From Diphasiastrum complanatum (taxonomy: Eukaryota > Streptophyta > Lycopodiopsida > Lycopodiales > Lycopodiaceae), in contig CM055106.1 in NCBI GenBank assembly GCA_029204225.1, positions 25,129,368 to 25,193,367 of the forward strand: a DNA stretch of 64,000 nucleotides, written 5' to 3'. The translations under genes and the position numbers were made by a program. The notes under the pieces are model-generated. The model searched no databases and had not been told where the DNA came from. It worked only from the letters and a program-made list of their open reading frames with translations. Positions 10,711 to 22,789 of the stretch are shown here, piece after piece. Position 1 is the stretch's first letter, and each line of letters begins with the position of its first letter.

Positions 10711-11083
10711 TGTTGAGACCTCAATAGGATTACATGCATGCAATTTGGTCACTCATCGAGGTAGGTGTGGTGACTCACCTCTTCTTATTAATTGATTTAA
10801 TTATTTTTTTTCATACTAAATGCATGGGGGCCTAGGGCCTATGACAAGTGTCCATAGACCCAGCTCTCAAAATAGCAAGTGGAGTTAGACTCTCCACCTC
10901 TACATCGACCTACTACAAGTCCCAAAATGTTCTTGTGAACTTAGGACCTTAACATTAGGGGGTTTAAAAAATATTGGTACCCCCAAGTAACTTAGACAAC
11001 TTTAAAACTAATTTTCTTGGGACATACTCCCATAGAAAATTCTAAGTTAGAATTTTTCTATTGTGAAGATTTAGAGGTCAACA
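10711..11083 (-). repeat. Copia LTR between a pol remnant and a gag remnant
   Basis: On the minus strand it starts TGTTGACCTC and ends CTCAACA. A purine run (TTTAAGGGGGAGT, minus strand, 11084-11096) lies just before it, as a polypurine tract should. A similar copy in opposite orientation is at 46004-46376. Similarity continues past the short inverted ends to about 10630 (and 46455) and includes a TATA-like CTATATAATGG, so the true LTR may reach about 10630. Confidence 0.75.
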
Positions 11084-11169
11084 ACTCCCCCTTAAATCAA
11101 ACAATAGGTACAATGCCAAGACTTTGCTGATGTTTCTCGATATATTTGGATGCATAGGCAAAAATATAT

Positions 11170-12430
11170 CTCACACTCAGTGTTTTACTATAGGAGAGAA
11201 AGTTTCATAAAAGTCTATTCCAAACTTTTGTGTGAAACCTCTAGCAACCAATCTAGCTTTATAAACTAATTTTATCATCTGGACCAAATTTATTTTTAAA
11301 TATCCATTTACACTTGATAGTTGTACGGCCTTTAGGTTACGGTTGTAAAGTCCAAACATTCCTTTTGTGCATAGAATCAATCTCTTCTTGCATGGCTTGC
11401 AACCATTTGTGTTTTTTGGGTCCTTGCATGGTTTCTTCATAAGTACTTGGTTCTCCTACAAAACAACAAATTTCATCAAGAAAGTGAGTGTCATCAAATG
11501 ATTGTGTGGCTGGTTCTCCATTTAGTCTTGAGGATATCCTGAGCAACTCTTCCAGTATATGACCGGCTTGGATCCTTCTAGCTCTCGACCTAGCTTCTGC
11601 TTGATGAGGTGGTTCAACCTCCATAGCTACATGTGGTTCTCCACTTGGTCCAGGTTGATTCAGATTTGGCTCATAAAATTTTTCTCCACACGATCCATAC
11701 CCTCTATGAATTATTTTTTTCAAAGGCTACTTCTCTGCATTCAATAGTCTCATTCTCGGCAAAAAAATATATATTGTAATAGCTTGAATGATTTATATAT
11801 CCAATAAATATACCTTTTCTGATGTGCTGATCCCACTTCATTCTCTTGTCCTTCGGAACAAAAACATGAGCAACACCCCTAAAACTCTTGCATGACCAAC
11901 ATTAGGCTTTCTTCCACACCATAGTTCATGCGGTGATTTTGCAGCTGTAGGGGAATTCAAAATACGGTTCTTAGCAACTCCAACTGCATCGGCCCAAAAA
12001 CTTTTTGATAAGTGTGCATGTGCCAACATACACTTAGCTGCTTCTAACAAGGTCCCGGTTCCTCCTCTCAGCCACACCGTTGTGTTGTGGTGTGTAGGCT
12101 TTGGTGGTTTGATGAGATATCCCCTTAGTCCTGCAAAACTCCATAAATTCTGTGGATATATATTTACCACCCTGATCTGTTCTTAAAAGAATAAATTTAT
12201 GATGGGTACTTCTTTCCGCAAAAGCCAAATATTCTTTGAACATATCTAAAGCCTCAGAATTTTACTTAATAATATAGACTACGGAAAACCATTTCTAGAG
12301 GCTTAGAGGCTCGGAAAGCTTCCTGATTAAAAGGATTTTTGTGCATTTTTCCTTTGTAACAGGCTTCACAAGGCAGATTCGAAACATGATCTTTAATGTT
12401 GCATCCATATTAATGGGAGTTTCAATTTTG
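11170..12430 (-). pseudogene. Copia pol remnant: integrase and start of reverse transcriptase
   Basis: In minus-strand order: the GAG-pre-integrase Cys region (LPCEACYKGKMHKNPF, near 12370), integrase core (LLRTDQGGKYIS, then YTPQHNGVAERRNR), the stretch PHELWCGRKPN, then linker and reverse-transcriptase start ([32 protein letters not shown]). At least three frameshifts separate these pieces. After ETFSPIV the text jumps to the end of the element and the polypurine tract, so nearly all of reverse transcriptase and RNase H is deleted. Its 3' LTR is 11083-10711. Confidence 0.88.
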
Positions 12431-12586
12431 TCGGACGAGGCCACTTCTCGTTTTAAAATATTTCACGTTCATTGTCAAAATGCATAATAATGTTATGACT
12501 TCTCAAATGACCCTTACCCCTTGGAAATATGAATAGAAAGACCATTGCCACACATACATGCCATTCTTTTGGGGGCAATGTTGGAT

Positions 12587-12592
12587 CACGTG
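12587..12592. promoter_or_regulatory. G-box CACGTG
   Basis: A perfect CACGTG about 165 bp upstream of the TATA box of the lipid-transfer protein gene. This is the core bound by plant bZIP and bHLH factors. Functional use is inference. Confidence 0.4.
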
Positions 12593-12751
12593 AATCCTTC
12601 AGTAATGAAATAGCAACCCAAATCTCCCACGAGACGCCCGTCTCTAGCCATAGCCTACCTAATACCTCTCCACCCATCCTGTTCCTCTTCCTCTTCAAGC
12701 ATGTTTTTCCTTCCCAATCCCCCTCTCATTATGACAACAGTCTTCCTCCTC

Positions 12752-12761
12752 GCTATTTAAA
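12752..12761 (+). promoter_or_regulatory. TATA box of the lipid-transfer protein gene
   Basis: CTATTTAAAC, about 90 bp upstream of the chosen ATG at 12846, which gives an expected transcription start near 12785. The upstream region as far as 12540 is richer in C and shows no transposon motif. The truncated copia pol ends only about 320 bp away. Confidence 0.55.
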
Positions 12762-12845
12762 CCTTACAGAATTCAGTTTGTGCAGCACATGTCGCATCTA
12801 CTTCATGTATATCGGCTACTTAAGATAAGCTGTAGCCACATAGCA

Positions 12846-13689
12846 ATGAATCTCAAGATTCTTAACAAAGCATCTGGTTCTCTGGCTGTCTCCAGCAATA
12901 TTCTAGCTGCAGCAAAAGCTGTAAGTTTTGTGAGCGTTCTCATCATGGGCTTATTGGTTATAGGTAGCCAAGGCGATAGATGTAACTCTGATACAGTCTC
13001 GGTATGCCTGCCGGCAGCTCAGGGAGATGATCCGCCCGATCCAACCTACCAGTGTTGCCATTTGATCAAAAGAATTAGTCTAGATTGCCTTTGTACGGCA
13101 GTGAATTCACCGGATGCATCTGCTGCTGGGTTTGATGTGATGTTAGCTATGTTGTTGCCTGAAAAATGTCATCGTCGAGTATTAAGTGGCTACATTTGCC
13201 ACGGTAAGTACACCTCTTTGGATTAAAGACTTAGTGGGAGTATTAAGAATATAGTAGTCTAAATTTTAAATGTCATAAATACGTGTTTGCCACGTCACAT
13301 CAGAGGTTGGTTCTCAATCTGACAGACAGTAATTAGCAGTTCACTTTAATTTGTCACAACGTTTAATTTGGTGTAGCCAGAGAAGTCACCTTAGATTCAT
13401 TAACCAATGCGAATGTTTAGATGCATTCCAATGATGGAGGTCTATTGAAAAGCTAGCCTTGATCCCTCGTTGTGTGAACAATCTCAAGTACCACATATGT
13501 AAGTTGGGTGGGCTCCTCTATCTTGTCATCGGACATATATAGCTCAAATTAAAGCTCAGATACACATAGATGCTGCACGTTTGTGCTTTGGACCAACAAA
13601 CCCAAAAAACACATCCTATCAATAAACTGTTGGTGCTTCTTTCAACATGTACAGGTTTGCCCATTCCAGGAGCTGGTCGACGAGCATAA
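12846..13689 (+). CDS. DIR1-like non-specific lipid-transfer protein, two exons
   Basis: Exon 1 is 12846-13203 and exon 2 is 13655-13689. The 451-bp intron has a GTAAGT donor and a TACAG acceptor and leaves the frame intact, giving 130 residues. The ATG at 12846 is chosen over that at 12780 because it is followed by a clear signal peptide (hydrophobic VSFVSVLIMGLLVIG, cleavage likely after SQG). The mature part has the eight-Cys pattern C-X7-C-X15-CC-X9-C-X-C-X24-C-X9-C, which makes four disulphides around a lipid-binding cavity. NSPDASAAGFDVMLAMLLPEKC resembles the corresponding DIR1 region. The spliced tail reads LPIPGAGRRA. Such proteins are secreted and carry lipids; DIR1 takes part in systemic defence signalling, but this role here is inference. 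No break is visible. Confidence 0.85.
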
Positions 13690-14000
13690 ACGCACGGACT
13701 GCAGCTTTTGATAATGTGAAAAATGAAGACTCTTTGTTGAAGGTTGACTTACCTGTTCAGAAAGCTGTGAACTTTGAGAATGTATAGTATATGGGTCGAA
13801 GCAACTAATTAAGATGTTAGATTTGCTCATAAGTGCGACCTGCATTCAAATTAAGATATATTACAAAGCTTAGGCAAAGTGTATATATGAATCACAATCA
13901 CAACTCGAGCTTAGGCTACCACCTCAATTTGCAGAAGCGGCTTGCTTCAAATCTTCATGCATTACTTATTTATTAGTGACAATGTTCTAATTAATGCCTT

Positions 14001-14006
14001 AATAAA
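14001..14006 (+). terminator. Poly(A) signal AATAAA
   Basis: AATAAA about 310 bp downstream of the stop codon of the lipid-transfer protein gene, in a T-rich region. A plausible 3' end signal, but other variants are possible. Confidence 0.4.
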
Positions 14007-14706
14007 GTAATTATTTGAATGTTTTATTAGGTTATTTAGCTTGATTAATTTTTGCCATTTGACATTATTATTCTATGTACTATTATCTTTCTGTACATTG
14101 ATTGTTATCCCATCCTTAGTTCCGAGCTACGGTTAAAAAGTTATGGCAAATCAAAAGTATGGGGATTTTATTAATCATAATTTTTTGAGTCCACATTAAA
14201 AATGACATAATTTTTTAGTGGTAAGTTCGATTTTAGCGGAGTTTGGTGCTTGAGAAGACACTCAACGAGTGCTTTCCAATGATATGTTACATGACATACT
14301 TTCAAGGTATGGCTAAAAGTTATGGAAAGTCAAAGCTATTAGTTGAAAATAGTGTATAATAATATAAAAGTGCATTTCTACCCAGAAAGGTAGTGTCCTT
14401 GAAAGTCCATGTTGTACCACCAAACCATGCTTCTAGCCATGTCTTAATTTTCAAATTCAAGCATTAGACAAAATTTGAGCACAAAAGAGGCCTTTCAAAA
14501 AGATACTTTTTATTTTTTTTCTCAAAAGTTTCTTCCACATGGTCCAATCAAAACACTCAAATTTAAAATCTACGTAACGTAGCTCCTTCAAATTGATTTT
14601 CTTTTCTATATAGAAGAACTGTAATTTTGCGTCGCGAGCAGCCCGTAAATAAGCCATTTTATCTGTACTATAGTATGCAACTCAGCCAAAAAAAAAAAAA
14701 AACAGT

Positions 14707-14990
14707 GTAACTTTTAAACGGAAGCTCGGATTGAGACGATTATGGTGCCATTAGAAAGCCCTCGATGAGAGCTTTTCAACGACACCCAACATGACCCAGG
14801 TCAAACTGGTCAACTGCGCTTGAAAGAGATATCAAGTTGACCAAGTGTTGACCGACCAAAACTTTGACTGGCCATAACTTCTTCACCGTAGCTCGGAACT
14901 GGGTCATCCTGATGTCATTGATGAGCTCTCATCAAGGGCTTTCTAATTGCACTGTAATCGTCTCAATCCAAGTTTCTATTCAAAAGTTAT
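14707..14990. repeat. Long imperfect inverted repeat
   Basis: Arm 1 (14707-14816) and arm 2 (14884-14990) are inverted copies around GGATTGAGACGATTA, ATTAGAAAGCCC and GATGAGAGCT, separated by about 70 bp. Diverged relatives of the inner part occur at about 14118-14160 and 14225-14340. It may be a fold-back element or part of the LTR of the copia element that the gypsy element interrupts. Confidence 0.65.
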
Positions 14991-15083
14991 GATATTTTAT
15001 AGCTACAAACTATATTATGCACATAATAGCTAACCATCGAAGACTGTGTGGGTAGGACTACGGGTAGAATTACATTGCCAACA
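14991..15083 (-). repeat. Probable start of the 3' LTR of the interrupted copia element
   Basis: If the gypsy element (15123-32800) is removed, the copia pol frame ending near 32806 runs on into 15122 and downwards, reaching a stop (TAG, minus strand, about 15099-15101) after GKVPIRIGT. A few bases later the minus strand reads TGTTGGCAATG (15083-15073), which would be the LTR start. The other end of this LTR was not found. Confidence 0.45.
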
Positions 15084-15122
15084 AATTGCCATCCTACGTG
15101 CCAATCCTTATAGGGACCTTTC

Positions 15123-15542
15123 TGTTACGAGCTCGTAACCAGTGCCGAACCCTAGGGAACACAGATAAGTCAGATACCACAGTCAGGGTCGTGTCCAGCG
15201 TACATGACCAACGGGGCAAGACAGTGTGAGTAGTGTGCCCCAGCATGGTCCATAGCCATGGCGGGCCTAACACAGCCTAGGGACCCTGTCAGCAAGATAG
15301 GGCCCCTAGTTGGGTCCCAACTTGCAGTCGGCCACGTCAGTGCCACGTGGTCGACACTTGGCAGTAGCATGCTACCAATCCTCACACTGGGCTAGGAGGG
15401 GCTTACTCTATATCAGGGAGTAGGCAAGGTTGGGTGGATCAGTTAGTGTTTGCCCTACTGTGGTGTTAGAAACTATTACACTTAGGCAAGGTTGGGTGGA
15501 TCAGTTAGTGTTTGCCCTACTGTGGTGTTAGGAACTATTACA
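15123..15542 (+). repeat. 5' LTR of the gypsy element
   Basis: Begins TGTTACGAGC and ends ACTATTACA. It matches the 3' LTR at 32381-32800 with 21 differences by my count over 420 bp, about 18 of them transitions. Both copies contain a direct repeat of about 62 bp at their 3' end (15422-15542 here), beginning AGGCAAGGTTGGGTGGATC. Confidence 0.93.
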
Positions 15543-15543
15543 C

Positions 15544-15555
15544 TGGTATCAGAGC
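15544..15555 (+). other. Primer-binding site, initiator tRNA-Met type
   Basis: TGGTATCAGAGC one base after the 5' LTR, complementary to the 3' end of plant initiator tRNA-Met, as in most plant chromoviruses and many copia elements. Confidence 0.9.
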
Positions 15556-15687
15556 CATCTCCATCTTTGGGAGTTAAAGAACAGCAGGGAGAAAGTAGAG
15601 AGAGTGCTCAGAATCTCTTAAAAACTTTGGTAAATAGGAGAGACAGATCCAGCGCTGGAGGAGTAGCTTTCCACGGTGAAAATCTCC

Positions 15688-15777
<90 letters not shown>

Positions 15778-15950
15778 TGAAGCTTGCAATAATTGTTCAA
15801 TTGTGTAATAGACTGTTATTTTTGAATTGCTTGTGTATGCGACAAATATATTCAAAGAAAAGGAAAGAGAGCAAGCGTTGAAAGAGCAAACAAGATTGCA
15901 CTCAAGCTTTGAGCTTATCGGTGAGTTTGTGTTGTTTCAATTTTTTGATT
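15556..15950 (+). other. Leader of the gypsy element, interrupted on its right side
   Basis: Untranslated leader following the primer site. It includes the GA repeat at 15691-15774. The exact point where foreign DNA begins is not visible; 15950 is an estimate based on the change to T-rich DNA. The leader resumes near 27890. Confidence 0.5.
15691..15774. repeat. (GA)42 microsatellite
   Basis: An uninterrupted GA run of 84 bp within the gypsy leader. Open frames across it (poly Arg-Glu or Leu-Ser) are artefacts. Confidence 0.97.
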
Positions 15951-16309
15951 ATTTGAATACATTACCCAACATAGTAAAAAACTCAAATGTAATTAATCAC
16001 TTTTTTTTTAAAAAAAGCAATGTCGTATTTTATCATATAGACCAGAAATTAGTTAATATGAAAGAGTGAAATGTAGATGATTAACATTCCCAATCCTAGG
16101 AAGGTTTGTAGCCCTTACTTTTCTCTCGTTAAAGACGAGGTTCTAATCTTTCCTTCAATGGAAAAATCTATACGTCGCAAGGAGGCAATAGGAGGTGACA
16201 TTCTGAATTAGGACATAACCGCGAGGTTTGAACCCTGGAATTATCACATTCAAATCTAACTATTCTATAAGTATTGCAATGAATATAAAAATAAATAAAT
16301 GCAAGTGAA

Positions 16310-19300
16310 TTTAAGTATTAATAATCATAAATCATTCCCGGCATTTTCATCATTCTCATCATCACACAAGTCTTGACACTCATCTGAATCTTGGCCTAAG
16401 TATAATCATAGATTTTCAATTGTGTCTCTTTGATAATGTGAGCTACCCTCGTATTCAACCTCCTCCTTTTCTAGTTTTATCTCATCCAAATGTGGGGGCC
16501 TCAAATTATCCTCAATTTGGCCTTGTACGATTGTAGGAATCTCATCATTTGCAATTGTATCTTCTTCTCCTGTCATTTCCATATGATTTGGAGCTTGGAT
16601 GAGTGGTTCACGTTCTTCAAAAACATCAAAATTGGGTGGTGGTTCATCATGTGTATCGAATGTTACAATATCTTTTCCTTCAAACACACGTTGTTTTCTT
16701 GCATTAAGTTGGATCACATACCACCATCTTGGATCTATTCGATCTGGACGAAATATAATCTGTCATAGGATTAAAAAAATTAAATTAGTCTTATAAGATC
16801 GATACATAAATAAGAAATTGAGAATATTAATGACATTGGATTGTAGAGAATATTAATCATCTATTCGCAATAGCGTGGCAATACTAAATTGCCATGAGAG
16901 TCCATCGATATACATTTTGTAGAGTCGATTTGAAAAAACTTTGAGTTATCATTTTTAATCGTGACGTTGCTTCCGCGATAAATGATCTTAAACCATTTTA
17001 CGTCAAAAATAAAGTATTTGCCATTAGTCTCGTGATCGACTTCATAAATATATTGCAATGTGCCGACATAGTCTAGGTCACCCGAAATGACATTTACGTC
17101 CCTCGCACTAGAATGACTAGGCTTGTTGAAGGTTGGCCATCATGCCACAATCATATGTACGTCGCTTGTTGTCAACTCTCTCAACACGATAATGATGTCC
17201 ATATGCCCACATTGCAGTGTATGATTTATACTAAAACACAAAAAAACAAATTTGTGTAAATTAAAGTACTATTTATGTATTGAGTAGTACAAAAACAAAA
17301 TATCACAAAGACAATACTACACTAATCTTCCATCCACATCCACAAACAAATTCTCATTCTAATTCGGTCACTTCTTCTTCGTTTTCGGATGCTTTTAGCA
17401 TTGTATCAAAAACCCATTCACGAGTGCATTTTGAAGGTAAAGGCTCCAAAGGTTCGTCGTTCTCCAATGCTCTCCTTCTTCTTTGATTGATATTTCTTCT
17501 TCATTTCAATGTTATGTTTTTTTCCTTTTTGGCTTTTTCATACCTTGAAATTCACTTTTCCAACTGTCCAAAATTATATAATATGAACATGCCAATTTTC
17601 TCTTTTAATTGAGATGAAAGTCTCTTTTGCACACCATTTTCTTGTGGTACTTCACCCTTAACACGTTCATCTTCTGCTTCACACCACCTTTTTGGACTTG
17701 CAAGATGCAATTGTGAGATTATTTCGGTGATATAAAACAAAGATTCTTTTACAAGCCAATCTTCTGCAATGCTACTTTCTGGCCTTGCCTTTTGTCTCAA
17801 AAAGCCCTTCAAAACTTTCATAAAATGCTCAAGGTAGAACATCCATCGCGTGTGCATAGGTCCAACAATTGATACTTCTTCGACCTTGTCTATCCAAAAA
17901 GGTGGTTGGATAATCTCTTTCCAACAAACATACCATTTCGATCATTTGGATTTTCATGGAATCCAATTCATTATTTTTTATTTCTTTTGAGGAAATTCAC
18001 CTGCAAGAATATTGATATAACATTAGGTTGTTTAGCACATGAAAATATTGAAATAGCACATATTTATACAAGTGTTTAAAAAGATATACAAACCTGATTA
18101 TCGATGATAAATTGTAAAGCGTATTTCGTACGTCATCATTGACTAGACCTCGAATAGAAAGTGGAAATATGAATTGCAACATCTTATGCCAATCATGTGA
18201 TTTCAATCCACTCAATTTACTATCTTTGGTAAATGATTTGCATAAAAAATGTGCATAGCCTGTTGGTGTTCTCATTTGTTTTATGACATGTTTAACATGT
18301 GAGAGTTGCTCTTTTGTAAGAATCCATGGCAGGCTAGGTAGAATCTCATCTCCATCTTCAGTGTATTGAATCCAATAGGGTCTTTTCACACCGATCGCTT
18401 GTAAATCTTTACAAGCTGCAGAGTTGTCTTTTATGCCAATGATGTAGTTCTAGAATGATTCCTTGACATTTTTGAATATGTGCATAGGATTCAATAGATG
18501 ATTTATCAATAAATTCCTCCAATAAGATAATTTATGAAAAATAGACAACCGTTTTATACCATCAATGGATTCATTCCATGAAGAATTAACATCATGATGC
18601 TTAAGCCATTCACCATACCATTCTGCTACTTCCATGCATGAGAGTGATGGGTAGTTAAAGGATTATTTCCTCGTCCCCCAAAAAATTGCCTATTCAACCT
18701 GCAAAAAGGATGATCAAGCGGCAAGTATTTGGGATGATTTTTGTAGACCACTTTTTTCAACATGTTTGTGCTATGACGACCTTCCAAAAGTGGTCCACAA
18801 ATGTAACATGCGTTGTAACCCGATGTGGTCAAACCTACATAGTTCATAATTCAAATGTGAGATAAGCTTAGTCAAATGCACTCAAATGCTAAACCCTTAA
18901 ATGGATTCATATGATTTGATGCATACCTGAAACTGGGATAGTCATGCATCATCCACATTAGAATTCAATGACAATGAAGTTTCTTTGTCGTAACGGTCTC
19001 GAGATGTCGTAAGCATGAATACCATTCTGAAGAATGCACAATTCATCGACGTGCAAGATACACATCCATGTTCTTGGCCTTGTACTTTCTTGAAATCAAT
19101 AGAACTAATAACAAGTGTCCCGTTTTTATACTCAACAATGGAGGTATATCATAATTAACGAGCACAATTGGCCATGTGGACCAAGTTGATGCTTGAATCC
19201 TAAAAGCATTCACGCCATAAATTACGAGGTTCATTTTTTAAGTCGGGCCATTGGTCTGCAATATATTTCCATGCAGGTGAGTCACTTGGTACTCGCATCA

Positions 19301-20092
19301 CATCATCCGTAGATCAATTTTTGACATGTCAATCCATTAGCTGTGCCAAAGATTTGCATCGAAATAAATGTTGCAATCATGATATAGTTGGAAAATGTCG
19401 TAACACTTTCGTGGCACTTAATCCCCTTGTATGTCATCTCGATAACGTGAAGTGTTACATGTTGCACATTGAAGCTTTTCTAAATGCTCACCTCTATATT
19501 AAACATGGTCTTCTAGACATGCATGTATTGTGTCATAATCCAAGTACATTCATCATCTTTCGTGCTTCTTTTTGTGTTTTAGGTATCATGTTTTCTTTCA
19601 GAAGTATTCTATGCAACAACCTGAAAAGAAAAATAGCAATGTGAGTTGTTAGAAAAAAAAAATTTAATGTAAATACACTATAAAGTACAAAAGTTGTGTT
19701 GTGCGTTAAGTACCCGAATAATGATGTGACACTACGGTCACTCCATTTGTATGTTGCTTGAAGGTTTAGAATAAAAATTGAGGTAGCTAGTCTCGAAATG
19801 GATGCTCTTGAATACAAAGGAGTGTCAATAGAATGTCACCTTCATCCATCTCAAATTGTTCATGAGCTCCATTTTCACCAGAAGATGTGTGCATAGTATC
19901 ATTCTTGTTTGTTTCAAAGTAAAATTCAAATATATTGTGCATTGCTTGATTGTATTGCACCTTATCATTATCATCATTAGAATTAAGTTGATTTGCCTCT
20001 TGAATTTGTTTTCTTTTATGTTCTCTCATGTTTATCAAAACTTGACGTTGATTGTAATTAAACACGGATGGATTGACTCCATGGAATGACAT
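16310..20092 (-). pseudogene. CACTA (En/Spm) transposase gene, TNP2 type
   Basis: In minus-strand order: N-terminal region (20092-19787); YKWSDRSVTSLFG, then a 93-bp intron (19713-19621, GTACTT...TTTTCAG) joining to LLHRILLKENMIPKT and EARKMMNVLGLDYDTIHAC; CATCNTSRYR; the core STWPIVLVNYDIPP (about 19160); LTTSGYNACYICGP with a following KKVVYKNHPKYLPLDHPF; HKLSYWRN...MHIFKN; SGLKSHDWHKMLQFIFPLSIRG (DUF4218 start); FLRQKARPESSIAEDWLVKES; a DUF4216-like part (17058-16861); and an acidic C-terminus (16717-16406). Many stops and frameshifts make it inactive. It lies inside the gypsy element. Confidence 0.85.
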
Positions 20093-20689
20093 TCAATTTA
20101 TTGGCTGCACACATTAAACAGATGCAATAGATGATGTATATAGATTAACGAATATTATAATAAATAACAATTGTATAAAGTTAATAATCCTCAACGTCTT
20201 CCAAATTCAATGGTTGACCCTCATCTTTCCGTCTAAACTTCCACAAATGATTTTCAGCAATATGTCTTTCACGTATCTTTTGCCCATCACACTTGACACA
20301 TGTGCACCATATTTTATTTTGAAAATAGTTTTTTGCAAGAAACAAAAATTAAGTACATGTCACTTTAGCACAATATTTGAGGTCATTTTAACTTATAGTA
20401 ACAAAGTCTTTATGAACAAAAAAAACATGTATGTTTATTATTTACCTTGTTGACTTGAGGAGTGTCTTCATCGCTAGATTGATTTGAATGTAATTCATCT
20501 CCTTGTGATAAACTGCATATATGCACAAGTACAGAACACAAATAACATAAGCCTAGTCAATTTGTAAATAATGATTTTTATGTTTTGATATTTAGATAGC
20601 ATATTATTGTATGATTCTCATGTTTTGATTCTTATACATGGATTCTTATATGATTGTTTTGCATCTTGTTGCAGGTTATAAATGCACAT

Positions 20690-20945
20690 AAACATGAGTA
20701 CTCTTGAAGTGTTACTAGATTCATAGATTGACTTTAAAGACTCCCAAGCCTCTTTAACACTAGTACATGATGATACTTCTCTCAACAAATCATTGCTCAC
20801 ATTCATCTTCACACAATGAAGTGCAAGCCTAGATCTCTTCTTGTATCTAGCTAACTCATGTGCACCTAGAGGTTCATCTTCATCTTCAATCAAGAACTCT
20901 CATGAAGGTCTTGGAGCACCAAGAGTGACTCCATCCTTTATGGAA
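20690..20945 (-). pseudogene. Copia Gag fragment
   Basis: Minus-strand text with the Gag motifs of the UBN2 group: KKRSRLALHCVKMNVS, then SVKEAWESLKSIYESSNTSR. The preceding frame has MESLLVLQDL, as in the gag at 59158. Flanked on its right by the CT-repeat duplication. No other part of this element is adjacent. Confidence 0.75.
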
Positions 20946-21720
<775 letters not shown>

Positions 21721-21724
21721 AGTA

Positions 21725-21807
21725 GAGGTCGGAATGGACCTCGGAATAAGAGATGGTATATTGTCTTAAATATATCCACATATTTCGAGGTCTGTTCTGA
21801 CCTCCAC
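21725..21807. repeat. Hairpin with arms of about 24 bp
   Basis: GAGGTCGGAATGGACCTCGG (21725-21744) and its near-complement ending CGAGGTCTGTTCTGACCTCC (21786-21805) flank a loop of about 40 bp. The CCTCGG/CGAGG core also recurs at 22795-23070. Confidence 0.65.
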
Positions 21808-22169
21808 TGATTCCCACCCCAATTGATAGATGTACCCATTATTAATTAGATCAATAAATAAAATTACGGATTTGTTTCTAGGATGTGTAGATCTATTTCC
21901 AGAAATCCCAATATAAATAAAATTGAATGTAGTCCTACACTATAAAATGTGGATCTACAACAAAAAATAGGAAACAAAACCCAGATCAAATGTTTGTACC
22001 TCATGGCACTTGGTTGATCTTCTTGGTTCTTCGCGGAGCACGAATGATTTGTGTCGCGAACAATTTCTTGTCATATGTTGCAAAATTGTTCGGGAATATT
22101 TTTCATTTCGTGTGTCTTTTCTATCAAATTTAGGATTGAAAGCTAGCAAAGCTTTGGCAATTGAAACGT

Positions 22170-22368
22170 TTTGTTTCTTCAGCTCCCTCTCAAAGCATGA
22201 TAAGATGACTCCAAGACTGCTCCTCTGTTTCTCGAACAAATTTTTGTCTAAGGCCTTTGTAGAAATGTCGGATGAATATTCTAGATCTGAGGTATATATG
22301 GCTTTAATATATACTTTAACTTCAATACATTCATGTGGTCCGACTTTTGCTCTCATCACATTTCTCAA
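22170..22368 (-). pseudogene. Copia RNase H tail
   Basis: The minus-strand frame contains SSDISTKALDKNLFEKQRSSLGVI, the usual end of copia RNase H (DIFTKALxxxxFExxRxxLGV). It is preceded by ECIEVKVYIKAIY in place of the usual HIEVRYHFIRE. Short remnant. Confidence 0.6.
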
Positions 22369-22789
22369 ATAAATGAATCATCTTCATAACAAGGTATTAT
22401 AGTCTCAATCCCATGCATCGCAGTCACATGAGTCCGATTGCGACATCATAGGCCAGGATGAGGATGACTCAGCTGGATCTAATTATAATTAGGTATTTCA
22501 ATAATTATATTTGTAACATATCTTTGTACTTGGAGCATTTATGTATGAATATATATTCATTGAAGTTAAGTTTCCTTCATCAATTTTAAGTGCTTAGAAT
22601 ATAACTCAAATAATTTTTACAAATTTTTTTATTAACAATTATGAACAAATGATTTTGCTTACCAACTTCATAAAAAGTGGTGCAATAGACTCTTGGGGTG
22701 AAATGGAGTTCATTTTTAAGGCAGAGTGGAGCCTATAAACTGGCTCCATTTTGTCTTAATTTTTTTTTTAAGTTTTGTAATGCTCGAAA

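Noticed and set aside
15123-15542. Left gypsy LTR as an independent solo LTR
   Set aside because: A primer-binding site follows it, and its outer CTTTC matches the flank of the right LTR, so it is the 5' LTR of the same element.
15574-15881. Long open frames across GA/CT runs, also at 20968-21235 and 54268-54513
   Set aside because: Dinucleotide runs have no stop codon in most frames, so poly Leu-Ser and poly Arg-Glu frames arise automatically. They carry no gene signal.
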